Notes: generated by a model from the sequence alone, not told the origin. DNA of 64,000 bases from Bordetella genomosp. 12 (GCF_002261355.1 NZ_NEVU01000003.1:868001-932000); one strand, 5' to 3'; numbered from the stretch's first letter, positions 17,215 through 25,312 are shown. Numbers and translations are program-made.

Positions 17215-17973
17215 CTAGCGGTAGTAGACGCAGATCCGCTGGCCGTCCCATTCGCGCACATCGATGGGCAGCGCGTAAAGGTCGCTGAGCAGGTCGGCGC
17301 GGATGATCTGCGCCGGCGGCCCCTGGTGCGCGACCCTGCCCTGCCGCATGGCCACGATGTGGTCCGCATAAGCCGACGCGAAATTCAGGTCGTGCAGCAC
17401 GATGACGACCGTCTTGCCCAACTCATCGGCGGCGCGGCGCAGGATGCGCATCATCGCCACCGCGTGCTTCATATCCAGGTTGTTCAGCGGTTCGTCGAGC
17501 AATACATAACGCGTATCCTGGCACAACACCATGGCCACGAACGCGCGCTGCCGCTGACCGCCCGACATCTCGTCGAGAAAGCGGTCGGCCAACGGCTCCA
17601 ACTCGAGATAGGAGATCGCCCGCTCGATATGTGTTTGATCCTCGGCATTGAGCCGCCCGCCGCTATGGGGATAGCGGCCGAAAGCCACCAGATCGCGCAC
17701 CGTCAGCCGTAAGGGCAGGTGGTTGTCCTGTCTCAGGATGGCCAGTCGCCGCGCCAACTCGCGGCTATCGGCGCGTGAGACGTCCAGTCCATCGATCAGG
17801 ACCTGCCCGGCCGACATGGGCAACAGACGGCTGACCATGGACAGCAGCGTGGACTTGCCCGCCCCGTTGGGGCCGACGATGGCGGTAATCCCCGCATCGG
17901 GCAATGCCAGGCTGACATCGTCAACCACCACGGTCTGGTCGTAGCGCTTGCTGAGCGATTGAAGTTCTATCAT
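17215..17973 (-). CDS. Iron-siderophore ABC transporter, ATP-binding protein
   Basis: This 252-residue ATPase powers import across the inner membrane. Walker A is GPNGAGKST (about residues 34-42), the Q-loop region is AILRQDNHLPL, the signature is DEMSGGQRQRAFVAM (about 134-148), Walker B is YVLLDEPLNNLD, and the switch His is in IVLHDLNFA. It groups by sequence with FecE/FepC-type ATPases, closest in feel to the YclP/CeuD/FatE subgroup used for catecholate or petrobactin-like siderophores. The start ATG overlaps the stop of the second permease by four bases (17970-17973), so the operon is tightly coupled. The substrate is not proven. Confidence 0.95.
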   Translation of the reverse strand: MIELQSLSKRYDQTVVVDDVSLALPDAGITAIVGPNGAGKSTLLSMVSRLLPMSAGQVLIDGLDVSRADSRELARRLAILRQDNHLPLRLTVRDLVAFGRYPHSGGRLNAEDQTHIERAISYLELEPLADRFLDEMSGGQRQRAFVAMVLCQDTRYVLLDEPLNNLDMKHAVAMMRILRRAADELGKTVVIVLHDLNFASAYADHIVAMRQGRVAHQGPPAQIIRADLLSDLYALPIDVREWDGQRICVYYR

Positions 17974-18932
17974 CGGCGCCTCTTGCGCAGGATCAGGATA
18001 AGAAACAGCAGGCCGCCCACGAACTCGATCACCACACTCACCGTCGTGCTCAGGCCGAGAACCCGTTCCAGCAGGGTCTGCCCCCCGACCAGAAAAACCA
18101 CGCCCCAGAGGATGGCCGCGGGCACCGTGCGGGCGTGCCGATCGCTGCCCATGCTCTGGTAAGCGAGATTACTGACCAGCAGGCCGAGGAAAGTCACCGG
18201 CCCCACCAGCGCGGTGGCCACGGCCACCAGCACCGCCACGCCGGATAAGGTGACCAGCAATGTACCGCGGTAGTTCACGCCCAGATTGATCGCGATCTCG
18301 CGGCCCAAGGCCACGACATCGTAACGGCGGCGCAGACGCCAGAACACGAGGCTCACCAACAGCGCCACACTGGCCGCCAGCGGCAGCAAGCCGGTGCGCA
18401 CGCTATTGAAACTGGCGAACATCCGGTCCTGCAGCACCAGGAACTCATTCGGATCGATCAGGCGCATGGCAAAGCTCGACAGGCTGCGAAACAACAAGCC
18501 AAAGACAATGCCCACCAGCATCATCAGATGCAGGCTTTGCGTGGCGCCCGTGAACAGCCAGCGAAACAGCAGGCAGGCAAACCCGGCCATGGCGCCGGCT
18601 TCCAGCAGAAACTGCCACACCGGCTCCTGACCGCTCAGGGCATTGAGCCCAAAACCGTAGACGATGGCGGCCTGGATGGCGACGTACAGCGCATCGAAGC
18701 CCATGATGGAGGGCGTGAGGATGCGGTTGTGCGTGATGGTCTGAAACAGCACTGACGACACAGCCACACAATAGGCCACCAACAGCATGACGAGCAGTTT
18801 GCCGCCCCGAAACGGAATGACGAACGACCATTGGCCGCGCGCATCCAGCGTCATGTAGGCAGTGCAGCACAGCACTGCCAATGCGGCCAACAATGACAGA
18901 CGCACGGACGGAGCGAGGACGCGTTCAATCAC
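17970..18932 (-). CDS. Iron-siderophore ABC transporter permease 2 (FecCD family)
   Basis: The 320-residue product is an integral membrane subunit with about eight to ten hydrophobic segments. Family landmarks are FRGGKLLVMLLVAYCVAVSS near the N-terminus, NHRILTPSIMGFDALY-like sequence (about 55-70) and the VGPVTFLGLLVSNLAY cytoplasmic coupling segment (about 245-260). I chose GTG 18932 (VIERVLAP); the frame extends further upstream only through the previous gene and has no ATG in the right place. It overlaps permease 1 by 8 bases and the ATPase gene by 4. It probably pairs with permease 1 as a heterodimer. Confidence 0.93.
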   Translation of the reverse strand: MIERVLAPSVRLSLLAALAVLCCTAYMTLDARGQWSFVIPFRGGKLLVMLLVAYCVAVSSVLFQTITHNRILTPSIMGFDALYVAIQAAIVYGFGLNALSGQEPVWQFLLEAGAMAGFACLLFRWLFTGATQSLHLMMLVGIVFGLLFRSLSSFAMRLIDPNEFLVLQDRMFASFNSVRTGLLPLAASVALLVSLVFWRLRRRYDVVALGREIAINLGVNYRGTLLVTLSGVAVLVAVATALVGPVTFLGLLVSNLAYQSMGSDRHARTVPAAILWGVVFLVGGQTLLERVLGLSTTVSVVIEFVGGLLFLILILRKRRR

Positions 18933-19914
18933 GGCGCCCCCTTCGGCTGAGCAGCAGCCACAGAAAGATCGCGCTGCCCACCACGCCCACCACCGTCCCG
19001 ATGGGCACTTCGTAGGGGTAGAGCAGCACACGGCCCAGAATGTCACAGGCTAGGACGAACACGCCGCCCAATAGCGCCACCCAGGGAATGGCGCGCCGCA
19101 TGTTGTCGCCCATGACCAGGCTGACGGCATTGGGCACGATCAGGCCCAGAAAAGGAATGCTGCCGGCCGTGACCACCACCACCGCGGAGATCGCCGAAAC
19201 GATCAACAGGCCCACGAAAGTCAGACGAGCATAATTCAGCCCAAGATTGGACGCGAAGTCCTTGCCCATGCCTGCCACGGTATAGCGGTCGGCGGCCAGA
19301 TAGGCCACACAGGTCAGCGCCGCGCCGATCCACAGCAACTCATAGCGCCCGCGCAACACTCCCGAGAAGTCGCCCGTCGTCCAGGCCTGCAGCGACTGCA
19401 GCAAATCATGCTGCAGGGCGACATAGGTGGTGACCGCATGGATGACCCCGCCCAGAATCAAGCCGATCAGGGGCACCAGAAAAGGGCTGCGCAGCGGCAC
19501 GCGGCGCAAGAGCGCGAGAAACACCAGGCTGCCCGCCAGCCCAAAGCCCGTGGCCGTCAGCATCTTGGCCACGACCGGCGCGCCGGGTGCCAGCAGCGTC
19601 ACCACCAGAATGCCCAGCGTGGCCGACTCGATGGTGCCCGCCGTCGATGGCTCGACATAGCGATTGCGCACCAGCATCTGCATGAGCAGGCCCGCCACCG
19701 CCAACGACATGCCGGCCAGCAGCAGCGCCAGGGTGCGCGGCACCCGGCTGACCAGCAACAACTGCCAGGCACGGGCGGCCCTGTCGCCGCCCAACAGATC
19801 CGCGAACGCGAACTGCCCCGCGCCCAAGCCCAAGCTGATCAGGCACAAGGCAAGCAAAAGCAGGCAGACGCCGGCCAGCGCCCACCCCGCCCCGCGCGGG
19901 ACGACCCTGGCCAC
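18925..19914 (-). CDS. Iron-siderophore ABC transporter permease 1 (FecCD family)
   Basis: The 329-residue product has multiple membrane segments typical of BtuC/FecCD permeases. Landmarks are VSRVPRTLALLLAGMSLAVAG (about 50-70), NRYVEPSTAGTIESA (about 78-92) and the AGSIPFLGLIVPNAVSLVMG coupling region (about 238-257). I chose GTG 19914 (VARVVPRG), two bases after the stop of the binding-protein gene; the longer upstream frame overlaps that gene and has no family similarity. The alternative start rules out a leading signal peptide. It forms an operon with the binding protein, second permease and ATPase. Confidence 0.93.
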   Translation of the reverse strand: MARVVPRGAGWALAGVCLLLLALCLISLGLGAGQFAFADLLGGDRAARAWQLLLVSRVPRTLALLLAGMSLAVAGLLMQMLVRNRYVEPSTAGTIESATLGILVVTLLAPGAPVVAKMLTATGFGLAGSLVFLALLRRVPLRSPFLVPLIGLILGGVIHAVTTYVALQHDLLQSLQAWTTGDFSGVLRGRYELLWIGAALTCVAYLAADRYTVAGMGKDFASNLGLNYARLTFVGLLIVSAISAVVVVTAGSIPFLGLIVPNAVSLVMGDNMRRAIPWVALLGGVFVLACDILGRVLLYPYEVPIGTVVGVVGSAIFLWLLLSRRGRRD

Positions 19915-19916
19915 GG

Positions 19917-20831
19917 TTACTTGGCGAGGGCTGTGTCGACTTCCTGCACGCTTTGCTGCAGCGAGGTCAGCCCGGCCGCGCCCAGCGAATACCAGTTGAA
20001 CGCATCCAGGTAGACCACGTGATTGTTCTTCCAGGCTTTGGTCTCGCGGATGAGCGCATTGTCGAGCAACTGGCGCGCCGACGTCCCTTCGCGGCCGATG
20101 GCGGCGTCGCGGTCGATGACGAACAGCCAATCGGGATCGACTTGCGAAATGAACTCGAAAGACACGGCCTGCCCGTGGTTGGAGACTTTCAGGTCGCGCG
20201 CGGCAGGCGCCACGCCGAAAGCGTCATGAATGACGCCAAACCGCGAGCCCGGGCCATAAGCGCTCATCTTGCCGCCCGTGGTCAACACGATGAGGCCGTT
20301 GCCGGCCTTGCCGGCGCGCGCCTGCAAGGCCGCGATGGAGGCGTTGAGCGCGGAGAGCTTCTCGTCGGCTTGTGGCTGGCGCCCGTAGATTCCGGCCAGC
20401 GCCTGCGCATTGCGCTGCACGCTGCCCACCAGATCCTTCGGGTCGACGGTCAGGTCGACGGTTGGCGCCAGGCGCGAGAGCTCGGCATATTTGGGCGCCG
20501 ACCGGCCTGCGACGAAGATCACGTCCGGCGCCAGGCGGTGAATGGCCTCGTAGTCGGGCTCGAACATCGACCCCACCTTGGGATAGCGCTTGTCCGCGTA
20601 CTGCGCCAAATGATCCGGCCATTTCGTGGCCGCGGGCACTCCCGCGACATCCACGCCCAGCGTATGCAAGGTGTCCAGGACCGCCAGGTCCATCACGACG
20701 GTCTTGGCCGGCTTGTCCGGCACCTGCGTGCTGCCTTGCGCGTGTTTGACCTCGGCGGCCGACGCCAGCACGGGCGTCAAGGCGAGCATGGCGCCGGCCA
20801 GCCAGCGGCGCACTCCTGAATATTGGGACAT
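19917..20831 (-). CDS. Iron-siderophore ABC transporter substrate-binding protein
   Basis: This 304-residue periplasmic binding protein delivers a ferric siderophore to the permeases. The signal peptide covers about 1-25 (LAGAMLALTPVLASAAE). The body is class III (TroA/FepB fold): VVMDLAVLDTLHTLGVDVAGVP at about 44-65, PKVGSMFEPDYEAIHRLAPDVIFVAGR at about 84-110, and a C-terminal lobe with VYLDAFNWYSLGAAGL. The sequence resembles YclQ/CeuE/FatB, which bind catecholate or mixed siderophores. It is the first gene of the operon; a clear Fur-box-like sequence lies about 45 bases upstream. The ligand is inferred only. Confidence 0.93.
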   Translation of the reverse strand: MSQYSGVRRWLAGAMLALTPVLASAAEVKHAQGSTQVPDKPAKTVVMDLAVLDTLHTLGVDVAGVPAATKWPDHLAQYADKRYPKVGSMFEPDYEAIHRLAPDVIFVAGRSAPKYAELSRLAPTVDLTVDPKDLVGSVQRNAQALAGIYGRQPQADEKLSALNASIAALQARAGKAGNGLIVLTTGGKMSAYGPGSRFGVIHDAFGVAPAARDLKVSNHGQAVSFEFISQVDPDWLFVIDRDAAIGREGTSARQLLDNALIRETKAWKNNHVVYLDAFNWYSLGAAGLTSLQQSVQEVDTALAK

Positions 20832-20877
20832 TTGCTTTCCTGGTTACTGCGGCCGCCGGCAAGCGGCCCACTCTACA

Positions 20878-20898
20878 AATAAGAATTATTCTCAATAT
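20878..20898 (-). promoter_or_regulatory. Fur-box-like sequence upstream of the siderophore ABC operon
   Basis: The dyad-rich AATAAGAATTATTCTCAATA lies 47 bases before the binding-protein start. AGAAT and ATTCT form an inverted repeat, and the site is the best Fur-box match in the window. Iron-dependent repression of the operon is the expected outcome. Confidence 0.65.
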
Positions 20899-21123
20899 AA
20901 CAGCATCTTCAGCTGGATGACAGCTATGCTCGCCGCCCTCCGGGGCATGGCGATGGATAATGTGTTTCGGGTGATTTCAGGATTTACGGCTTCCCTGGGA
21001 AGCCTGTTTTTTGCATTAATGGAAAACACATTTCCATTGCAAATGGAGCGGCAATTAGAAAGTAAGGTAAAGGACATTCAAGCCTGCGGCGGTCATAAAC
21101 CTACCGCCGCCATTTTTTTGCCG

Positions 21124-22275
21124 ATGTCCATTTCTCCCCTATTACCTTCCCTGCGCATACTTCATGCCGAAGCCGCTACTGGCCTGGGTGGCCAGGAACG
21201 GCGCATTCTCAAAGAGATGGCCGCCATGCGTGAGCGCGGCCACCACCTCGAACTCATTTGCCAGCCGCAAGCCCAGATGGCCGCCAAGGCGGCCGAACTG
21301 GGTTTCACCGTGCACCACCTGCCGATGGGCGGGATGGGCAATCTCCTGCGGGGATTGCCGCAGATCCGGCGCATTCTGAAAGAAGGCCGCTTTGACGTCC
21401 TGAATACGCACAGCCGCATCGATACCCTGCTGGCAGGCACGGGCGCACGGCTGGCGCGCACCCCCTTGGTGGTACGCACCCGTCACTTGAGCAACCGGGT
21501 CAATTCCATGCTGGCCTACACCTGGGTGCCGCATCGGATCAGCACGGTGAGCAATCACGTGCGTGACTACCTGATTGAGCGCGGCGTGCCCTCGGCCCGG
21601 GTGGAAACGATTTATTCGCCCATCAAATTGCCCCCTGCGGACCTGCAATCCACGCTGCGCACCGAGCTTGGCCTGTCGCCGCAAGACATCGTGATCTGCA
21701 GCGTGGCGGTCCTGCGGGCCACCAAAGGGCACCCCGAACTGATCGAGGCGCTGCACCCCCTGATCAAGGCGGACGCGCGCGTGCATCTGGTCATCGTCGG
21801 CAATGGCTCGCCCATGTTCGAGACCCTGCAGACGCAGATCCGCGAGCGGGGTCTGCAAGGGCGCATTCACATGCTGGGCTTTCGTGATGATGTCCCGAAC
21901 ATTATGGCTGGCAGCGATATTTTCGCCTTGCCCACCCGCAAGGAAGCCTCGGGCACGGTCTTCGTCGAGGCAGCCGCTTGCGGGCTGCCCGTGGTCGGCC
22001 TGGATGTCGGCGGCGTCAGCGAAATGCTGCATGACGGAGAAACCGGCATGCTGGTCCCGCCTGACGACATCACGGCGCTGCGCGCGGCCTTGCAGCGGCT
22101 CATCGATGAGCCCCAGCTGCGTCTGAGCATGGGACAGGCCGGGAAGCAGCGGGTGCGCGGTGAAGACAAATTCTCGCTGCGCCGCCTGGCCGAGCGCACC
22201 GAAAGCGTATATCGGCGTTGGCTCAATGAAGTCGCGCCCACGCGCTTTGCGAGCGCCAAGCACCAGACGCAATAA
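21124..22275 (+). CDS. Glycosyltransferase family 4 protein
   Basis: The 383-residue product is a GT-B fold retaining glycosyltransferase, probably acting on surface polysaccharide or LPS. The N-terminal lobe begins RILHAEAATGLGGQERRI (about 11-28), and DVLNTHSRIDTLLAG lies at about 92-106. The C-terminal donor-binding lobe includes VAVLRATKGHPELIEAL (about 196-212) and PTRKEASGTVFVEAAACGLP (about 276-295), the E-x7-E type motif of GT4. I chose ATG 21124 because the conserved fold starts there; the frame runs on upstream through non-coding, AT-rich sequence. There is no strong ribosome site. It stands alone between the iron operon and secG. Confidence 0.85.
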   Translation: MSISPLLPSLRILHAEAATGLGGQERRILKEMAAMRERGHHLELICQPQAQMAAKAAELGFTVHHLPMGGMGNLLRGLPQIRRILKEGRFDVLNTHSRIDTLLAGTGARLARTPLVVRTRHLSNRVNSMLAYTWVPHRISTVSNHVRDYLIERGVPSARVETIYSPIKLPPADLQSTLRTELGLSPQDIVICSVAVLRATKGHPELIEALHPLIKADARVHLVIVGNGSPMFETLQTQIRERGLQGRIHMLGFRDDVPNIMAGSDIFALPTRKEASGTVFVEAAACGLPVVGLDVGGVSEMLHDGETGMLVPPDDITALRAALQRLIDEPQLRLSMGQAGKQRVRGEDKFSLRRLAERTESVYRRWLNEVAPTRFASAKHQTQ

Positions 22276-22280
22276 AACAA

Positions 22281-22306
22281 CGGCGCCCCGAGGGGCGCCG
22301 TTATGT
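22281..22306. terminator. Bidirectional terminator between the glycosyltransferase and secG
   Basis: A perfect 9-bp stem CGGCGCCCC / GGGGCGCCG at 22281-22300 with an AG loop is flanked by AAAACAA and TTATGTT. It sits between two convergent genes. Confidence 0.65.
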
Positions 22307-22320
22307 TGCCTACCGGCCGA

Positions 22321-22761
22321 TTACTTGCTCTCGGCGGGCGGCGTGGCCGGCGCGGCCGGCGTTTGAGGCACGTCAGCCGGGGCGCTGGGCACGGTCGACG
22401 GCGCAGCAGGCGCCTGAGGAACCGAAGCAGCGCCACCGGTGGCCGGGGTACCCGGGGCCTGGGGCACGGAGCGATCCTGGAAGTTCTGCATCACGCCGCT
22501 TTCGACGGTGGTGGCGCTATTGCCCTTGTGCGACAGATAGGCCAGGCCGGCGGTCGTGGCGAAAAAGACCACGGCAGCCCATTTGGTGCTGCGCGACATG
22601 AAGTTGGCGGCGCCCGACGCGCCGAACAGGCTGCCGGCCGAACCGGAACCAAAAGAGGACCCCATGTCGGCGCCCTTGCCCTGTTGCAAAAGCACCAGGG
22701 CAATGATGGTGAGCGCCGAGATCACCTGGACGACCAGCAGGATGGTAAGCATCAAAGACAT
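22321..22761 (-). CDS. secG: Protein-export membrane protein SecG
   Basis: This 146-residue subunit of the SecYEG translocon has two membrane segments: about 3-22 (MLTILLVVQVISALTIIALV) and about 58-76 (KWAAVVFFATTAGLAYL). They are joined by the conserved loop LLQQGKGADMGSSFGSGSAG (about 24-43) and GASGAANFMSR. The C-terminal 60 residues form a Pro/Ala-rich tail, common in betaproteobacterial SecG. It lies 21 bases downstream of tpiA on the same strand, the usual tpiA-secG pair. In many relatives tRNA-Leu and the nuo operon come next; here about 11 kb of other genes intervene before the tRNA. Confidence 0.96.
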   Translation of the reverse strand: MSLMLTILLVVQVISALTIIALVLLQQGKGADMGSSFGSGSAGSLFGASGAANFMSRSTKWAAVVFFATTAGLAYLSHKGNSATTVESGVMQNFQDRSVPQAPGTPATGGAASVPQAPAAPSTVPSAPADVPQTPAAPATPPAESK

Positions 22762-22782
22762 TACAGACTCCGGACGGAAACT

Positions 22783-23535
22783 TTAGTTTGCGGCGATGCG
22801 CAAGAATTCTTCGGCCACCAGCGACGCGCCGCCAACCAGCGCGCCGTCGATATCGGCCATGGCAAAAAGGGTGGCGGCGTTGGCGGCCTTGACGCTGCCG
22901 CCATACAACACCTGCACCTGAGGCGCACCCAGTTTGGCCAGCGCCGCGCGAATCGCGGCATGGACCTCCTGAGCTTGCTCGGGCGTGGCCGACAAGCCGG
23001 TGCCGATGGCCCAGACGGGCTCATAAGCCAGCACCATGCCCGCGACCGCCTCGCGGCCCAAAGCCAGCACCGGGGCCAATTGGCGCTCGATGATGGCCAG
23101 CGTTTGACCGGCCTCGCGTTCGGCCAGCGACTCACCCACGCACACCACCGGCACCAGCCCGGCGGCCAGGGCGGCGCTGGCCTTCGCGGCGACCTGCTGG
23201 TCGGTCTCGCCGTGCAGGCTGCGGCGCTCGGAGTGACCCGCCAGGGCCCAACGGCTGCCGAAGTCCTTCAGCATGGCGGCCGAGACCTCGCCGGTAAACG
23301 CGCCCTTGGCCTGCGCGCTGACATCCTGGGCACCCCAGCTGATGGCGCTGCCCGACAATTCGGCGCTGGCCTGAGCCAGATAGGGAAAAGGCACACAGAC
23401 ACCGATCTCGCAATGCGAGGCGGGGTCGGCGGCGCGCAGGGCGGCAAGCAGGCTGGCGTTTTCGGCCAGGCTGCCATGCATCTTCCAGTTGCCCAGCACC
23501 AGGCGGGTACGGCGAGTGGCGGCGTTTTCGGTCAT
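22783..23535 (-). CDS. tpiA: Triosephosphate isomerase
   Basis: This 250-residue TIM-barrel enzyme interconverts dihydroxyacetone phosphate and glyceraldehyde 3-phosphate in glycolysis and gluconeogenesis. Catalytic landmarks are present: NWKMHG (substrate Asn/Lys, about 16-21), the GHSERR block (catalytic His, about 99-104), YEPVWAIGTG (catalytic Glu and the flexible loop, about 169-178), and YGGSVKAAN (phosphate binding, about 213-221). I chose ATG 23535 (MTENAATRR); the longer frame to 23595 has no support. It is followed closely by secG. Confidence 0.97.
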   Translation of the reverse strand: MTENAATRRTRLVLGNWKMHGSLAENASLLAALRAADPASHCEIGVCVPFPYLAQASAELSGSAISWGAQDVSAQAKGAFTGEVSAAMLKDFGSRWALAGHSERRSLHGETDQQVAAKASAALAAGLVPVVCVGESLAEREAGQTLAIIERQLAPVLALGREAVAGMVLAYEPVWAIGTGLSATPEQAQEVHAAIRAALAKLGAPQVQVLYGGSVKAANAATLFAMADIDGALVGGASLVAEEFLRIAAN

Positions 23536-23691
23536 GCGCTCAATGGGTTGAAGGCTATTCACAAATGGTGAAGCCCGGTCGGCCAGACAGCCCACCAGAC
23601 ACTCGCCAAGATGAGCCGCAAAAGCCTGCCAGGCGAGTCAGCGGAGCGCAGAAAACCCCCGCACCCCGGGTCAAACCCATGATTGTATCCT

Positions 23692-23717
23692 GTTGGGGCG
23701 GTTTCCGCCGCCCCAAC
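23692..23717. terminator. Hairpin downstream of the quinone oxidoreductase gene
   Basis: A 10-bp perfect stem GTTGGGGCGG / CCGCCCCAAC lies 5 bases after the minus-strand stop at 23722. No T-run follows, so its strength as a terminator is unclear. Confidence 0.4.
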
Positions 23718-23721
23718 GGTG

Positions 23722-24696
23722 TTACACGGTGAGGATGATCTTCCCGATCTGCTCGCCGGCTTCCATCATGGCGTGCCCCTTGGCGGCCTGCTCGAGCGGC
23801 AAGGTGGCATGGATGATGGGCTTGATCGCGCCTTGTTCCAGCAAAGGCCAGACTTTCTGGCGCAAGGCCTGGGCGATCGCGCCCTTGAACGCCACCGGCC
23901 GCGGGCGCAGCGTGGAACCGGTCACCGTCAGGCGGCGGCGCATCAGATCGGCCGTGTTGATGGTCGCCTTGGCGCCGCCCAACTGGGCGATGATCACGAC
24001 GCGGCCGTCATCGGCCAGGCAGCTCAGGTCACGGCCGATATACTCGCCCGCCACCATATCCAGCACCACGTCCACGCCCTTGCCACCCGTCAAGGTTTTG
24101 ATTTCCTGGACGAAATCCTGCGTCTTGTAGTTGATGCCCTTGGCGCCCAGGCGTTCGACGGCGGCCACCCGGTCATCGCTGCCGACGGTGGCATAAACCG
24201 TATGCCCCAAAGCGCGCGCGATCTGAATGGCCGTGGTCCCGATGCCGCTGGCCCCGCCATGCACCAGCAGGCTCTCGCCCGTGGCCAAGGCGCCCCGGTC
24301 GAAAACATTGCTCCAGACCGTGAAGTACGTCTCGGGCAGACCGGCCGCTTCGATATCGGACATGCCCTTGGGAATGGGCAGGCATTGCAGGGCCGGTGCC
24401 ACACAGTACTCGGCGTAGCCGCCACCGGCGAGCAAGGCGCAGACCTTGTCGCCCACCTTGAAGCCACCTGCCGCGGCGTCCCCGCCCACGATCTCGCCGG
24501 CCACTTCCAGGCCCGGCAGATCCGAGGCCCCCGGAGGCGGTGCGTAATTACCCAAGCGTTGGAACACATCCGGACGGTTGATGCCGGCCGCGGTCACTCT
24601 GATCAGAACCTCGCCGGGGCCGGGCTCGGGCGTGGGGCGCTGAGCCGGTACCAGGACATCGGGGCCGCCAGGCTGGCTGATTTCCACTGCGCGCAT
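23722..24696 (-). CDS. NAD(P)H:quinone oxidoreductase, zinc-independent MDR family
   Basis: This 324-residue medium-chain dehydrogenase/reductase of the quinone-oxidoreductase (PIG3-like) type reduces quinones using NADPH. It has the N-terminal substrate domain (GEVLIRVTAAGINRPDVFQR, about 31-50, and LPGLEVAGEIVGG, about 60-72). The Rossmann nucleotide-binding motif is LLVHGGASGIGTTAIQIA (about 142-159). No structural zinc-binding Cys cluster is seen, as expected for this branch. I chose ATG 24696 (MRAVEISQPG). It lies upstream of tpiA in the order qor-tpiA-secG, and the 186-base gap to tpiA has its own hairpin. Confidence 0.92.
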   Translation of the reverse strand: MRAVEISQPGGPDVLVPAQRPTPEPGPGEVLIRVTAAGINRPDVFQRLGNYAPPPGASDLPGLEVAGEIVGGDAAAGGFKVGDKVCALLAGGGYAEYCVAPALQCLPIPKGMSDIEAAGLPETYFTVWSNVFDRGALATGESLLVHGGASGIGTTAIQIARALGHTVYATVGSDDRVAAVERLGAKGINYKTQDFVQEIKTLTGGKGVDVVLDMVAGEYIGRDLSCLADDGRVVIIAQLGGAKATINTADLMRRRLTVTGSTLRPRPVAFKGAIAQALRQKVWPLLEQGAIKPIIHATLPLEQAAKGHAMMEAGEQIGKIILTV

Positions 24697-24814
24697 GAAT
24701 TGTCTCCGTCCTTCGTTGAGCAAATAGATTATTATGACGCCCTTTACGGAAACCCTGCGCCACGCCCCGGCGGACGACAGGGTCTCCCGACGCCCTGCAC
24801 GGCGTCAAAAACCA

Positions 24815-24904
24815 GGAAGCGTGGCCGAGCGGTTGAAGGCACCGGTCTTGAAAACCGGCAAGGGTTTATACCCTTCGTGGGTTCGAATCCCACCGCTTCC
24901 GCCA
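24815..24904 (+). tRNA. serT: tRNA-Ser(UGA)
   Basis: This is a complete 90-nt type II tRNA with CCA encoded. The acceptor is GGAAGCG with CGCTTCC, the anticodon loop CTTGAAA gives UGA, the long variable arm is AAGGGTTTATACCCTT, and the T loop is GTTCGAATC. It is transcribed divergently from the quinone oxidoreductase and lies 60 bases before the intron-containing tRNA-Leu. Confidence 0.96.
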
Positions 24905-24964
24905 CAAACTCTGTGAGCAGCCCTCCGGCTGCGCCTGACAGGTTTGCGGCATAGTGCGCACTCA

Positions 24965-25274
24965 GCCCGAGTGGTGAAATCGGTAGACACAAGGGACTTG
25001 AATAATTTGAGCCCTCCGGGGGAAACCCCAGAGGTGAAGCCCGTCAAATTCGGTGAACGCCCTGGATGCCCCGGCATCCGCGCCAACGCCGAGCCAAGCC
25101 CAGGCCCCGGCCCGGGAAGGTGTAGAGAGCAGACGGCGGGCACCTACGGCCACCAGGCTAGGGTGAAGGCGTGCTCCAGACCACGAACAGCCTCGGCGCT
25201 GGCGGCGAAAGCCGAAGTGGTAAGAAAATCCCTCGCCGCAAGGCGTGCCGGTTCGATTCCGGCCTCGGGCACCA
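24965..25274 (+). tRNA. leuZ: tRNA-Leu(UAA) interrupted by a group I intron
   Basis: The two exons are 24965-24999 and 25225-25274. Joined, they give an 85-nt type II leucine tRNA with acceptor GCCCGAG / CTCGGGC and CCA encoded at 25272-25274. The D arm has GAAATCGGTAGACAC, the anticodon stem is AGGGA / TCCCT, the anticodon loop CTTAAAA gives UAA, and the T loop is GTTCGATTC. The interruption falls after U34, the first base of the anticodon. This is the same site as the well-known cyanobacterial tRNA-Leu(UAA) intron. A simple tRNA scan may miss or truncate this gene. Confidence 0.9.
25000..25224 (+). ncRNA. Group I self-splicing intron in tRNA-Leu(UAA)
   Basis: This 225-nt intron carries group I landmarks. 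The 5' site has exon CUU ending in U; the internal guide GAG (25009-25011) gives a U-G wobble at the splice site. The Q element is GCCGAGCCAAGCC (about 25088-25100). The R element is GTGTAGAGAGCAGACGG (about 25120-25136), and the S element holds TGCTC (25172-25176), which pairs with GAGCA (25127-25131) to form P7. The intron ends in G at 25224. The start (AATAATTTGAGCC) and the GAGCCAAGCC block resemble the cyanobacterial tRNA-Leu intron as I remember it. No endonuclease gene is present. The exact fold and subgroup (probably IC3) are inferred. Confidence 0.88.
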
Positions 25275-25284
25275 TCAAACTGGC

Positions 25285-25312
25285 CAAGACCGCTGCATGA
25301 GAGCGGGTCTTG
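25285..25312 (+). terminator. Hairpin downstream of tRNA-Leu(UAA)
   Basis: Inverted repeat CAAGAC-CGCT / AGCG-GTCTTG with one bulged base lies 10 bases after the tRNA CCA. No long T-run follows, so termination is uncertain. Confidence 0.35.

Noticed and set aside
20626-21123. Possible N-terminal extension of the glycosyltransferase
   Set aside because: The extra frame crosses the Fur-boxed promoter of the ABC operon and shows no family similarity; the GT4 fold begins just after 21124.
22303-23571. Plus-strand open frame spanning secG and tpiA
   Set aside because: It runs against two conserved genes and their gap, and encodes low-complexity sequence with no recognised domain.
24815-24904. 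tRNA-Ser(UGA) as a second integration site
   Set aside because: No integrase or repeat of the tRNA end is visible next to it; the neighbouring genes look chromosomal.
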